In this document: in pieces, positions 15,351-23,954 of the stretch
Numbering within the stretch: the stretch's first letter is position 1
Layout of the letters: the number at the start of each line of letters is the position of its first letter
Assembly (NCBI GenBank): GCA_947623505.1
Contig: CANQGT010000016.1
Location: 1-45,871, forward strand
DNA from: an uncultured Clostridia bacterium
GTDB lineage: Bacteria; Bacillota; Clostridia; Oscillospirales; Acutalibacteraceae
Reading direction: 5' to 3'
DNA: 45,871 nt
The notes under the pieces: generated by a model
Told to the model about the DNA's origin: nothing
The model's database searches: none
The model's input: the letters and a program-made list of their open reading frames with translations, nothing else
Translations under genes and position numbers: made by a program

Positions 15351-16223
15351 CTAATTTTTTTCAAGATGCCCAAACATTTCTTCCTCTTTTTTGGACACGC
15401 CCATATATTTTCCGTCTTTAACAACGCTGACTTCCTCCCTGTCCACAACGATGGGCGCGCCGTCGGGATTACTGTCCAGCTTTATTTTGAGCTTGCCCGT
15501 AAGCAGGGATACGTCGACGACCGTTCCCCTGCCCTCGCGGCAATCAACAACGGCTCCCCTGCGCGGAGTTATTTTTTGAAGATAATCATATGAGTTTTGC
15601 TCATATTTAAGGCAGCACATAAGTCTGCCGCAGGTGCCGCTGATTTTTCCGGGCGAAAGGCTCAAGCCCTGTTCCTTTGCCATTTTTATGGAAACAGAGT
15701 GAAAATCATTCAGAAAAGTGGAGCAGCAAAAAGGACGGCCGCAGATACCGAGCCCGCCTATCATCTTTGATTCGTCCCTGACGCCTATCTGCCTTAGTTC
15801 TATTCTTGAATGAAACGTTCCCGCAAGGTCTTTTACAAGCTCTCTGAAATCCACCCTGCCCTCGGCGGTGAAATAAAAGATTATTTTTGAGCCGTCAAAA
15901 GTATATTCCACGTCGGTAAGATTCATATCAAGCCCGTGATTTTCGATTTTTTTAACGCAGACGGCATACGCCTCTTTTTCTTTTTTTCTGTTGCTTTCAA
16001 GAATATCCATATCTTCATCGGTGGCGATTCTTATCACTTCTCTGAGCGGAGAAACCACCTCGTCGTCATCGACTTCTTTATTTCCTTGGGCGACATAGCC
16101 GCATTCTGTGCCGCGCGAGGTCTCCACGATAACGTGGCTTCCCTCTTTTATATCGAGCCCCTTGGGGGCGAAATAATAAACTTTGCCCGAGTCCTTAAAG
16201 CGGACTCCTATTACCTGAGTCAT
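15351..16223 (-). CDS. ricT: RicT/YaaT-like PSP1-domain protein
   Basis: A 290-residue PSP1 C-terminal domain protein matching B. subtilis YaaT (RicT). RicT works with RicA and RicF in an Fe-S complex that directs RNase Y and promotes sporulation and competence. The six Cys of the conserved region are visible: GICGRPFCC (C161, C166, C167) and CGRLMCC (C198, C203, C204). The N-terminal part has the usual VGVRFKDSGKVYYF-type start (here IGVRFKDSGK). It follows holB by 22 bases, and the order darA-holB-ricT is that of Bacillus, without yaaR between. No ricA or ricF is in the window. The identification is strong from both motif and gene order. Confidence 0.93.
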   Translation of the reverse strand: MTQVIGVRFKDSGKVYYFAPKGLDIKEGSHVIVETSRGTECGYVAQGNKEVDDDEVVSPLREVIRIATDEDMDILESNRKKEKEAYAVCVKKIENHGLDMNLTDVEYTFDGSKIIFYFTAEGRVDFRELVKDLAGTFHSRIELRQIGVRDESKMIGGLGICGRPFCCSTFLNDFHSVSIKMAKEQGLSLSPGKISGTCGRLMCCLKYEQNSYDYLQKITPRRGAVVDCREGRGTVVDVSLLTGKLKIKLDSNPDGAPIVVDREEVSVVKDGKYMGVSKKEEEMFGHLEKN

Positions 16224-16245
16224 AACCTGTAACCTCCGATTTGTG

Positions 16246-17232
16246 TTATCTTCCGATTGCTTCGCGCAGACTGTAGCTCATTTTTGTGATGAGCAGCGCC
16301 ACGTTGGCGTTTTTGCCCGCCGCGTCGATAAGGCAATCCGCCGCGGAGCAAAGCTTCAAAAGCTTTTCCTTTGAAAAACGGCGTTTCAGCTCTTCAACGG
16401 CCTGCTCCTGGCCTGAAAGCGTTTCAACTGCTCCGCCTGACGCCGCCGCGTCTCTGAAAACGGTTTTCAGCAGCAAAAGGACCTCGGAAATCTCCTGCCG
16501 TTCCTTGGAAAGAGCGCCGAGGCATTTTATAAGATCGTATTCGTTCGGCGAAACAAGAGAAAGGCAAATTTCTCTTGCATAACGCGAAACGGTCTTCATT
16601 CTTCCGTCCTCAAGGCTTTGCGAGGCCTTGCCGATATTGCCGTTAAACGTGATCATCGCTTCAAGCGCTTCATCGTAACCGGCATTTTCGTTGTGTTCGC
16701 ATATATAACGCGCCCCGGAGCTTGCGTCCACGCCCTCAAGGGAAAAAACAGCGCAACGCGAAAGCACTGTTTCCAAAAGCGCCGCCTTGGAAACGGCGGT
16801 AAGTATTATTATTCCGTAGGCGGGCGGCTCCTCAAGCACTTTCAGCAGTGCGTTTTGGGCGCTTGCGTTCATAAAATGGGCGTTGCAGAGAATGTATATC
16901 TTGTAATCGGCCTCGTTGGGAGACATATAAATGCCGTTTACAACGTCTCTGACCGTATCTACGTGAAACGAGCCCGCGCCGCCCTTAGGGCAGTAAAAAT
17001 AAATATCGGGATGAACTCCCTTTTCCGCCTTTCGGCACTGGGCGCATTCATGGCACGGAGCGTTTGCCCCACTCCTGCAAACGAGCGCGCAGGCAAGCTC
17101 GCGCGCAAGGGTGCGCTTGCCTATCCCGTCCTCCCCCTCAAGCAATATCGCGTGCGGAAGCCTGCCCGAATCGAAAAGGCGGGAAAGATTGCTCTTTATT
17201 TTATCGTTTCCGAGAAAATTTTTGAAATCCAT
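16246..17232 (-). CDS. holB: DNA polymerase III delta-prime subunit
   Basis: A 328-residue clamp-loader subunit. The AAA+ N-terminal domain has Walker A EGEDGIGKRTLA (32-43), four zinc-binding Cys (C52, C60, C63, C66 in the CRSGANAPCHECAQC stretch), the segment ASAQNALLKVLEEPP and the SRC motif at 158-160, which supplies the arginine finger to its neighbour in the clamp loader. The C-terminal collar region is less conserved. The start is 2 bases after the darA stop, so the two are co-translated. Size and motifs are normal for Firmicutes HolB. Confidence 0.93.
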   Translation of the reverse strand: MDFKNFLGNDKIKSNLSRLFDSGRLPHAILLEGEDGIGKRTLARELACALVCRSGANAPCHECAQCRKAEKGVHPDIYFYCPKGGAGSFHVDTVRDVVNGIYMSPNEADYKIYILCNAHFMNASAQNALLKVLEEPPAYGIIILTAVSKAALLETVLSRCAVFSLEGVDASSGARYICEHNENAGYDEALEAMITFNGNIGKASQSLEDGRMKTVSRYAREICLSLVSPNEYDLIKCLGALSKERQEISEVLLLLKTVFRDAAASGGAVETLSGQEQAVEELKRRFSKEKLLKLCSAADCLIDAAGKNANVALLITKMSYSLREAIGR

Positions 17233-17234
17233 AT

Positions 17235-17558
17235 TTAAAACTTTCTGAAATCATCAACGTTTATTACAAACGCAACTCCGCCGTATTCCTCAACGTCTAC
17301 AGGCTGCTTCAAGAGAGTGCCTGAAAGCGTGCTCTTAACACCGTACTGCTTTATAACGCGCTTAGTTACGTTTTTGCCGAGCACGTCGAAAACGGCTTCT
17401 GTTTTACTGTCCTCAACTCCTATGAAAATGCAGGAATGCCCGCCCTCGAGGAACTGCCCCGTGGTTGAAATCTTTGTCGCCATAAATCCGGCGGAGCTGA
17501 GCGCCTCAAGCACTTTTTCTATATCCTTATTTGAAATTATCGTAATAATAAGCTTCAT
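17235..17558 (-). CDS. darA: Cyclic-di-AMP receptor DarA/PstA (YaaQ)
   Basis: A 107-residue PII-like signal protein of the DUF970 family. Homologs in B. subtilis (DarA/YaaQ), L. monocytogenes and S. aureus (PstA) bind cyclic-di-AMP as trimers. The fold signature is MKLIITIISNKDIEKVLEAL, then STTGQFLEGGHSCIFIGVED and AFVINVDDFRKF at the end. It is first in a darA-holB-ricT operon, with its promoter at 17609-17637. The start ATG has AAGGTAG upstream. In Bacillus, tmk precedes this gene; here an AEC carrier does. The output of the receptor is unknown in all species. Confidence 0.93.
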   Translation of the reverse strand: MKLIITIISNKDIEKVLEALSSAGFMATKISTTGQFLEGGHSCIFIGVEDSKTEAVFDVLGKNVTKRVIKQYGVKSTLSGTLLKQPVDVEEYGGVAFVINVDDFRKF

Positions 17559-17608
17559 TTTAACACTACCTTAACCGTTTTTAAACATATTTAATATGCC
17601 GTGATTTG

Positions 17609-17637
17609 ATTATACTTTTACCCGAACGAATTTACAA
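17609..17637 (-). promoter_or_regulatory. Promoter of darA-holB-ricT
   Basis: On the minus strand: TTGTAA (17632-17637), 17 bases, TATAAT (17609-17614). Confidence 0.7.
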
Positions 17638-17671
17638 TCGAATTAAAAATGATTTAAAATAATTTTTACAG

Positions 17672-18604
17672 TCAGATAACATATGCCAGCGCAACGATGA
17701 GCGGCATTGTGATAACGGAAAGCAGACTTGACTGCGCGGCGGCTTCGGAACCGAGCTCGGCGTCGTTATCGTATTTCGCGGCATACATCGCCGTATTAGT
17801 GGCAGTGGGCGCGCAGGCGGAAATAGTCATCGCCGCTCTTAAATCTCCGCCTACCCCGCAAAGGCGGAACAGCCCGAGCATACAAACGGGTATAAACACA
17901 AGCCGCAAAAAGGATACGAGATACAGTTCTTTTTTTACTATAATCTGCTTGAAATCGGAATTTGCGAGAAACGTGCCGAAAACTATCATCGCGAGCGGAG
18001 AATTTATACTGCCCACAAGCTCCATCGGGCGGCTTATGAAATAGGGAATATCAAGCTGCAAAAGGAAAAGCGGAACGCCGATAAGCACCGAAACGGAGCC
18101 GGGATTAAGAATAAGCTTTTTAAAATCGATTTTCGCTTTATGACCGCTGATTTCATAAATGCCGTAGGTAAACGCCAAAACGTTGAAAGCGCCCACATAT
18201 ACAGAGCTGTAAAACACGCCCTCGTCACCTATAACGCTTTTCGCAAGCGGAAGAGCAAGAAAGGCGGCATTGGAAAAAACCGTGGCGTAGCGGTAAATAC
18301 CGCGTTTCATTACGGGAAAGCGCCTGCCGAAAACGACCGCCGCGACCGCTATACCGAAAGCGTGAGTGGCGGCGGCGCACAAAAACGCCGCGAAAAGCCC
18401 CCGAACGTGCTCGGCGGTGTATTCCATATTCATAAAAGTATGTATAACGGTTATCGGCAGCACTATGTTGAACAGCAGATCTATAACTCTTTTTGAATCC
18501 GCTTTACAAAAGACCTTCGCCTTGTCGGCCGCGAAGCCCACCGCGGCGATAAGATAAAGTATGAGAACCTGCAGCGCTATCGTTTTTAAATTATCAATAA
18601 ACAA
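17672..18604 (-). CDS. AEC-family transporter (auxin efflux carrier type)
   Basis: A 310-residue carrier with about 10 membrane helices in two halves. The family signature is the N-terminal LLFNIVLPITVIHTF (the N-P unwound helix) and, in the second half, GLFRLCGVGG with SACAPTATNTAMYAAKYD. Bacterial AEC proteins such as MleP move malate, citrate or other anions. Translation starts at TTG with AGAGG 11-12 bases upstream. It lies 39 bases after citrate synthase on the same strand, so a di- or tricarboxylate substrate is a reasonable inference. Confidence 0.88.
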   Translation of the reverse strand: MFIDNLKTIALQVLILYLIAAVGFAADKAKVFCKADSKRVIDLLFNIVLPITVIHTFMNMEYTAEHVRGLFAAFLCAAATHAFGIAVAAVVFGRRFPVMKRGIYRYATVFSNAAFLALPLAKSVIGDEGVFYSSVYVGAFNVLAFTYGIYEISGHKAKIDFKKLILNPGSVSVLIGVPLFLLQLDIPYFISRPMELVGSINSPLAMIVFGTFLANSDFKQIIVKKELYLVSFLRLVFIPVCMLGLFRLCGVGGDLRAAMTISACAPTATNTAMYAAKYDNDAELGSEAAAQSSLLSVITMPLIVALAYVI

Positions 18605-18643
18605 TTACCGTTTTACCTCTTGCTGATTTTTTTCGCCTTTACC

Positions 18644-20011
18644 TTATCTTTTTTCTATCGGCACATAATCCCTCGTTTTGGAAACGCTTTTGTAAGCGGG
18701 GCGGATTATTTTGCCGCTCGAAGTCAGTTCCTCAAGCCTGTGAGCGCACCAGCCGACTATTCTGGCGCTGGCGAACAGAGGAGTAAAGAGATCCTCCGGC
18801 AATTTAAGCGTTTTGTAAACGAGACCCGAATAAAGATCGACGTTTGCGCATATTTCCTTGTTTTCGCCCTTAAATTCGCAGAGAAGCCCGGGAGTTATTT
18901 TTTCAATGTTTTCAAGAGTGCGAAATTCCTTTTCGTATCCCGCCTGATACGCCAGCTCGCGAGCGCTCTTTTTAAGAATAACGGCCCGCGGATCGGAAAG
19001 CGTGTAAACGGCGTGACCCATTCCGTAAATAAGCCCCAAACCGTCGCCCGCTTCCTTTTTCAGTATCTTTATAAGATAATCCTTGAGCTGCCCCTCGTCT
19101 GTAGGATCGGGAACGTTTTCGATAATTTCGCTTAACATTTTGCTTACCTTTACATTGGCGCCGCCGTGGCGCGGGCCTTTAAGAGAGCCGAAACCGGCGG
19201 TTATGGCGGAATACGTGTCCGTTCCGCTGGAGGTGAGCACTCTTGTTGAAAAAGTCGAATTGTTGCCGCCGCCGTGCTCCGCGTGGAGCATCAGCATAAT
19301 ATCGAGCAGCTTTGCCTCTTCATCGGTAAATTTCTTATCAGAGCGGGTCTGATTGAGTATGTACTGCGCGGTCGTCTGATCCCTGAGTATAGGGTGGAGA
19401 TACATTGATTTTCCGTAAAACGCCCTTCTCTTCACCTGATAGGCGGTGTTCATTATCGTCGGCACCTGCGCGATAAGCTGAAGGCTTTGGCGCAAAACGT
19501 TGGCAACGGAAATATCGTCCGGATTTTCGTCGTAAGAATAAAGGCACATTATGCTGCGCGCCATTTTATTCATAATATCCTTGGACGGATGCTTTATCAT
19601 CATATCCTCAATAAAATCGTCCGGAAGCGCCCTGCAAACTGAAAGCACCTCCTGAAGAGAGGCAAGCTGCTCCTCGGTTGGAAGATTTCCGAAAAGAAGG
19701 AGCCATATCACTTCCTCAAAGCCGAATCTGTTTTCCTTTACGCAGTTTGCGACTATCTGGTTAAGATCGTAACCTCTGTAAAAGAGCTTGCCCTCCTTGG
19801 CAACGCGCTCGCCGTCAAGAATATAATAGCCCTCAACGGAGCATATCCTCGTAAGCCCTGCCATAACGCCCGTGCCGTCCTCGTTTCTGAGGCCGCGTTT
19901 TACATGATAACGCGCAAAATCGCTTTTGCTTATGGAGTTATTTTTATCAAGCTCTCCGCATAAACTTGAAATGGCTTCCATAGATATTGGTGAAATATAA
20001 TTTGCCGACAT
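18644..20011 (-). CDS. Citrate synthase (citrate/2-methylcitrate synthase family)
   Basis: A 455-residue enzyme that condenses acetyl-CoA with oxaloacetate to citrate. The catalytic triad is present: H246 in LHAEHGGGNNST, H333 in YGMGHAVYTLSDPRA and D392 in NVDLYSGLVY. FYRGYDL at 77-83 is also conserved. The length and the internal sequence ENRFGFEEVIWLLLFGNLP are typical of the longer Clostridia/Bacteroidetes form. The start ATG has AAAGGAG upstream; the promoter is at 20073-20102. An AEC carrier gene follows closely, so citrate made here may feed glutamate synthesis or be exported. Use of propionyl-CoA (methylcitrate) cannot be excluded, but no prp genes are near. Confidence 0.93.
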   Translation of the reverse strand: MSANYISPISMEAISSLCGELDKNNSISKSDFARYHVKRGLRNEDGTGVMAGLTRICSVEGYYILDGERVAKEGKLFYRGYDLNQIVANCVKENRFGFEEVIWLLLFGNLPTEEQLASLQEVLSVCRALPDDFIEDMMIKHPSKDIMNKMARSIMCLYSYDENPDDISVANVLRQSLQLIAQVPTIMNTAYQVKRRAFYGKSMYLHPILRDQTTAQYILNQTRSDKKFTDEEAKLLDIMLMLHAEHGGGNNSTFSTRVLTSSGTDTYSAITAGFGSLKGPRHGGANVKVSKMLSEIIENVPDPTDEGQLKDYLIKILKKEAGDGLGLIYGMGHAVYTLSDPRAVILKKSARELAYQAGYEKEFRTLENIEKITPGLLCEFKGENKEICANVDLYSGLVYKTLKLPEDLFTPLFASARIVGWCAHRLEELTSSGKIIRPAYKSVSKTRDYVPIEKR

Positions 20012-20072
20012 TACCGGTGCTCCTTTTTAATGTTTTACCGCCGTGCGCGAACACACAGGCTTATAATAATTT

Positions 20073-20102
20073 ATTATACTATATTTTAGCATATAAAGTC
20101 AA
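20073..20102 (-). promoter_or_regulatory. Promoter of citrate synthase
   Basis: On the minus strand: TTGACT (20097-20102), 18 bases, TATAAT (20073-20078). Confidence 0.6.
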
Positions 20103-20114
20103 GGAGGTAAGGAT

Positions 20115-20276
20115 TTGAAAAAAGCTCTTATAATTTTCGCGGTGCTGTTTATACTCACGCTCGCAATACCCGCGGCGGCCGCGCTTACAAAACCGCCCGA
20201 AAAAAGCGAGGCTGAGCTTGCCACGCTCTTTTCGGGCGAAAATTCCGAAGTCAATAGCCCTTCGAGTTCTCGTTGA
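20115..20276 (+). CDS. Short secreted/truncated ORF, 53 residues
   Basis: An excellent AAGGAGG (20101-20107) lies 7 bases before a TTG that opens a 53-residue frame. It reads MKKALIIFAVLFILTLAIP, then AAAALTKPPEKSEAELATLF, then SGENSEVNSPSSSR. The first 23 residues are a textbook signal peptide or N-terminal anchor. The frame ends 26 bases inside the 3' end of the opposing gerAC gene, where the Ser-rich end looks non-native. It may be the beginning of a longer exported protein (perhaps a spore or envelope gene) cut by a rearrangement, or a genuine small secreted peptide. I do not recognise the family. Confidence 0.5.
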   Translation: MKKALIIFAVLFILTLAIPAAAALTKPPEKSEAELATLFSGENSEVNSPSSSR

Positions 20277-21375
20277 TTTTTTTAAGCCTGCAATCCACTT
20301 CAAGATCAAGCAAGGCCGACGAAAGCGCCTTGTCCCAATCGTCGCTGAGCTTCGCGTAATCCGACGGGCTTGACATCGCGAGCATTTCTCCGATTCTCAG
20401 GCAATCGCTTCGCGCCTCAACGCAATCGAGAAACGCCGAATTGCACATACCTTTTATTTTAAGCGCCGCGAGACTTTCAAGCTCGTCTATCCTTTCCTTT
20501 GTAAGAGTTCTGATAAGTCCGTTTTCAACGGCGTCGAGCATAAGCTCCGCTTTGATCCTCGTGTGTAGGACAAGCTTTCCGTTCTCAACGGAGGCGCGGC
20601 TTTTCGCATGTGACGATATTATCTTAATGCCGACGACGCCCATATTCTTGCTTTTTATCTCAAGATTACCCGAAGAGATATCGTCGGTGAACAAAAGAAA
20701 ACCGTAAGTGGATTCGCTGTCCATAACCTTGGCGAGGCTCGTGTCGTTAAAAACGGCTATGCCCGAAACCGAAACGCTTTTCTCTCCGCCCTTTACAACG
20801 GGCAGATAAATATCCGATGTTTTATCGAGATAAAGATTGAGCAGCTCCGCCGTGGTTATATCCGCGCCGAAGCCGCTTTTCTCGCCCAATTTAAGGAGCG
20901 CGGCCACCGACTCGGACGGAACGAGCACATCGTTTTCCTTGCTTTGCATTATTTCACCCGCCGTTTTCTCGGCTATGCAAACGGAAACGTCCATACGAGA
21001 ATCAACGCTTCTTATAAGATAATCGAGATTTTTTTCTATATAATCCCGCGCAATATCCATACCGAAAACGATAAGCCTGTTTTGTCCGAAAAAAAACTCC
21101 TTGGACAGGCTTTCCCTCGCATTTGAAACGGCGCTTGAAACATCGGAGCCTTTTCCCTGAGTAAGCATTGTTATATTGCCCGAAAGCGCTTCCGCGCCGC
21201 TCCCCTCTTTTGAGAGATTCAGCGTCTGAGCGGTCACGCAGATGCCGCCGTCGGACAGGTCTATTCCCATTCCCTCGACGATGCTCATATCTTTAAGATT
21301 CGTGCTCACATCGGAGCAGCCTGAAAACAGTAACGCGATAAGGAACACGCATATCAAGATTTTAAAGCTTTTCAA
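20251..21375 (-). CDS. gerAC: Spore germination lipoprotein, Ger(x)C family
   Basis: A 374-residue C subunit of a GerA-type nutrient germinant receptor, exposed on the outer face of the spore inner membrane. The N-terminus is a lipoprotein signal, with ALLFSGCSD giving the lipidated Cys at about 20. VEGMGIDLSDGG and NITMLTQGKGSDVSSAVSNARE match the N-terminal domain of Ger(x)C, and KEFFFGQNRLIVFGMDIARD is strongly typical. Translation starts at TTG with AAAGGAG 9 bases upstream, overlapping the end of gerAB by 14 bases. It is last in the A-B-C operon. The family is secure; the germinant is unknown. The symbol is by homology and order. Confidence 0.9.
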   Translation of the reverse strand: MKSFKILICVFLIALLFSGCSDVSTNLKDMSIVEGMGIDLSDGGICVTAQTLNLSKEGSGAEALSGNITMLTQGKGSDVSSAVSNARESLSKEFFFGQNRLIVFGMDIARDYIEKNLDYLIRSVDSRMDVSVCIAEKTAGEIMQSKENDVLVPSESVAALLKLGEKSGFGADITTAELLNLYLDKTSDIYLPVVKGGEKSVSVSGIAVFNDTSLAKVMDSESTYGFLLFTDDISSGNLEIKSKNMGVVGIKIISSHAKSRASVENGKLVLHTRIKAELMLDAVENGLIRTLTKERIDELESLAALKIKGMCNSAFLDCVEARSDCLRIGEMLAMSSPSDYAKLSDDWDKALSSALLDLEVDCRLKKINENSKGY

Positions 21376-22402
21376 GCAAAATTTCTCCTTTGCTCTTTTT
21401 TCCGAAAATCAGCTTTGCCGCGGGCAAAACGAAGCCGAATATCAAAAACAAAACGGCGTTTATCAAGGTTTGGTTATACAGAAAGAAATCTATCTTTGAA
21501 AGCCCCCAAACGGCCGCGAGCATACCGACGGCGGGAACAAGGCGGCCGAAGCTTTTTCCTCTTATTCCGAAGCATTCGCAGGCGCAGTACAAAAGAAGGG
21601 CGCCTTTCAAAAACACGGCGAATATCCAAAAAGCGGTGTAAACGGCGTCGAGCCGAACGTTATCAAGAGTGGAAATCTGAGACAAATCGTAAAAAGGAAA
21701 AGACACGACCGAAGCGACGTCGCCGAACACTCCCGAAGAATAGAAGAACAGCGCTCCGCACACGGCGAACGACAGAAGCACAGCCGAATAGAACGGCTTT
21801 TTTATTTTTCCGTTTACCTTTGGGGCAAGCGCGGCCAGCATTATTATTTCAACGGTGTCGCAGGCAAATCCCGCTCCGTTAGCGAGAATATCCGTTGACG
21901 TGTTTACTGTAAACGGAAAAAGATTGAGTAGTGAGAAATCCTCAACTCCGAACACGGTTATTAAAATTATTCCAAGCAGCGTAACGCCGAATATAAACGA
22001 GCCGAAGCGCGAGATCGGCTCTATACCGAGCCACGCGGCATAGGCGCAGGCGGATATTATAAGCACGGCGTGAAAAATAACGTTTGATTTTGTGTTAAGT
22101 TCCATAGAGGCGAAAAAAGAAAATCTTCCCACGCTCACCGCCCCGAGATAAATAAAATATAACCCGTAAAGAAACGACAGCCGTTTTGAATCGGTGAGGC
22201 GCTGCCCTTTTTCGCAGGATAAAACTATCGGAACGGAAAGCGCGAGAGCCGCCGCCAATCCTATAACAAGGCTTATCATCATATCAGGCGCGTATTTCCC
22301 GTAAAACGATACGTTGCAAAGTGTAAACTCAACGAGCACCCTGCTTACAAAAAGCATCGAAAAAAGGGAAAAAGGCGAGATCATACCGCGCTTATATTTC
22401 AT
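21362..22402 (-). CDS. gerAB: Spore germination permease, GerAB family
   Basis: A 346-residue integral membrane protein with about 10 helices, related to APC-type amino acid permeases. In B. subtilis the GerAB subunit binds the germinant (L-alanine). Visible family features are the opening GMISPFSLFSMLFVSRVLVE, the phrase GAVSVGRFSFFASMELNTKS and YDLSQISTLDNVRLDAVYTA. The ATG start has GAGGGG in the gerAA coding sequence, and the two genes overlap by 11 bases. The identification as the B subunit rests on order and topology as well as sequence; the ligand cannot be predicted. Confidence 0.88.
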   Translation of the reverse strand: MKYKRGMISPFSLFSMLFVSRVLVEFTLCNVSFYGKYAPDMMISLVIGLAAALALSVPIVLSCEKGQRLTDSKRLSFLYGLYFIYLGAVSVGRFSFFASMELNTKSNVIFHAVLIISACAYAAWLGIEPISRFGSFIFGVTLLGIILITVFGVEDFSLLNLFPFTVNTSTDILANGAGFACDTVEIIMLAALAPKVNGKIKKPFYSAVLLSFAVCGALFFYSSGVFGDVASVVSFPFYDLSQISTLDNVRLDAVYTAFWIFAVFLKGALLLYCACECFGIRGKSFGRLVPAVGMLAAVWGLSKIDFFLYNQTLINAVLFLIFGFVLPAAKLIFGKKSKGEILLEKL

Positions 22403-23849
22403 TTATATCCACGCCCCTCAAATTCTGTATTCTTACCTTTCGCCGAGCCAGCTTTCTCCAGCTTTCGCGATAGAATATATCTCCGATGCTCCTTACGTTC
22501 AGCGGAGAAATCGGTGCCGAAAACGGAACGCCGTAAGGATTAAGCGCCGAAATATTGACACATATAACCGATATACCGAGTATTATGCCGTAAATTCCGG
22601 AAAATCCGCCGATTATTATAAATATCAGCCTGAGCACAGACACGCTTTCGTAAAGCGGATAAATTACATACGAGGCTATCGCGGTTATCGCCACCACAAC
22701 AAGCATCGGCGAGCCGACAAGACCGGCGTTGACAACGGCGTCGCCAATCACGAGCGCTCCTATTATCGCAACGGCGTGACCTATCATTTTGGGCAGCCTG
22801 ATGCCTGCCTCGCGCATTATTTCATACAGTATAAATTCCATTATCGCCTCCTGCATAAGGGAAAACGGCGTTGTCGCCTCCGCCATCGCTATAGTGTAAA
22901 GCAGAGAGGTGGGGATAAGCTCCTGATGAAACGTGCCGGCGGCCACGTAAACGCCCGGCAAAAGTATGGAAACGAAAAAAGCGAAGTATTTCAGAAGCCT
23001 GTTGAACGTTGCGTAAAACGGCAGATCATCGTAATCGTCCACCGTTGAAAACGAATCCGAAAACAGGTGCGGCACGAAAAGGGCGAAAGGAGTGCCGTCT
23101 ATAAGCACCGCTACCCTGCCCTCCAACAGCTTTGAGCATAGCTTATCCGGCCTTTCGGTACTGCCGACAGCGGAGAAAAAAGAGCTTATATCCGAATCGA
23201 GAAATGATGAAAGCTCACCGAAATCCTGAAGCGTTTCGATAGGCGCCTGCGTTATTCTTCTCTCCGCGTCGCTCACAAGCTCCTCGCTCGCGGAGCCTTT
23301 TATATACGCTAACACAACCGATTTTTTTATTTCTTTCCCCACCTTAAGCTGTTTCAACTTAAGATCGGGGGTTTTTAATCTGCGTCTCAGTATAGCCTTA
23401 TTGTCGTTAAGCGTTTCGGTTAAGCATTCCTTGGCGCCCTTTACGTCGGATTCTACGGGAGGATCGTCGGGCATTCTTTTTTCAAAGCCCTGTATTCCCA
23501 AAACAAGGCATTTTGAAACGCCGTCTATAAACAAAGCGGCAAAGCCGGACGCGAGGAAATAATATATATCCTCAAAATAATCCGCTTCCTGCATCTCAAG
23601 CGAATTTATAACTCGGCTTTTCAGTGAATCAAAAAGCTGCGCGCCTGTTTTGCTGCCGCCCTCATAGCTCAGCAAAGGCTCCATTATCATATGCGAAAGC
23701 TGGAGGGAATTTATCATACCGTCCAACACGCACACAACGCATTTTCTTTTATCCACCACGCACTCGCGCAGCAGAAAATCGGAGCAATCGGCAAAATCCG
23801 ATTCGATTTTATTTTTATTGTCAATTATCGAAGAATAAATTTTTTCCAT
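22392..23849 (-). CDS. gerAA: Spore germination protein, GerAA family
   Basis: A 485-residue A subunit of the receptor. The soluble N-terminal half contains VESDVKGAKECLTETL and ILRRRLKTPDLKLKQLKVG, standard GerA signatures. After LLEGRVAVLIDGTPFALFVPH come about five membrane helices, including STVDDYDDLPFYATFNRLLK and LLPGVYVAAGTFHQELIP, and a basic tail. Recent work on GerA shows the A subunits form an oligomeric ion channel. I chose the ATG at 23849: the frame is open upstream to 24428, but that part overlaps the divergent DUF421 gene and has no GerA homology. The ribosome binding site is weak (GGGTG). A GTGAATA about 70 bases upstream resembles a sigma-G -35, but its -10 is poor. Confidence 0.9.
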   Translation of the reverse strand: MEKIYSSIIDNKNKIESDFADCSDFLLRECVVDKRKCVVCVLDGMINSLQLSHMIMEPLLSYEGGSKTGAQLFDSLKSRVINSLEMQEADYFEDIYYFLASGFAALFIDGVSKCLVLGIQGFEKRMPDDPPVESDVKGAKECLTETLNDNKAILRRRLKTPDLKLKQLKVGKEIKKSVVLAYIKGSASEELVSDAERRITQAPIETLQDFGELSSFLDSDISSFFSAVGSTERPDKLCSKLLEGRVAVLIDGTPFALFVPHLFSDSFSTVDDYDDLPFYATFNRLLKYFAFFVSILLPGVYVAAGTFHQELIPTSLLYTIAMAEATTPFSLMQEAIMEFILYEIMREAGIRLPKMIGHAVAIIGALVIGDAVVNAGLVGSPMLVVVAITAIASYVIYPLYESVSVLRLIFIIIGGFSGIYGIILGISVICVNISALNPYGVPFSAPISPLNVRSIGDIFYRESWRKLARRKVRIQNLRGVDINEI

Positions 23850-23954
23850 AAAGGCACCCGCTGATTTTACGCTTTTTTCTATTTTTTCAATAATTTCGGC
23901 GATTATGCAAAGAATATTCACAACGACTTTTAAGAGTGGAAAGGCAGAAAAAAT

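Noticed and set aside
16618-17238. 206-codon plus-strand frame opposite holB
   Set aside because: It is an antisense shadow of a conserved housekeeping gene.
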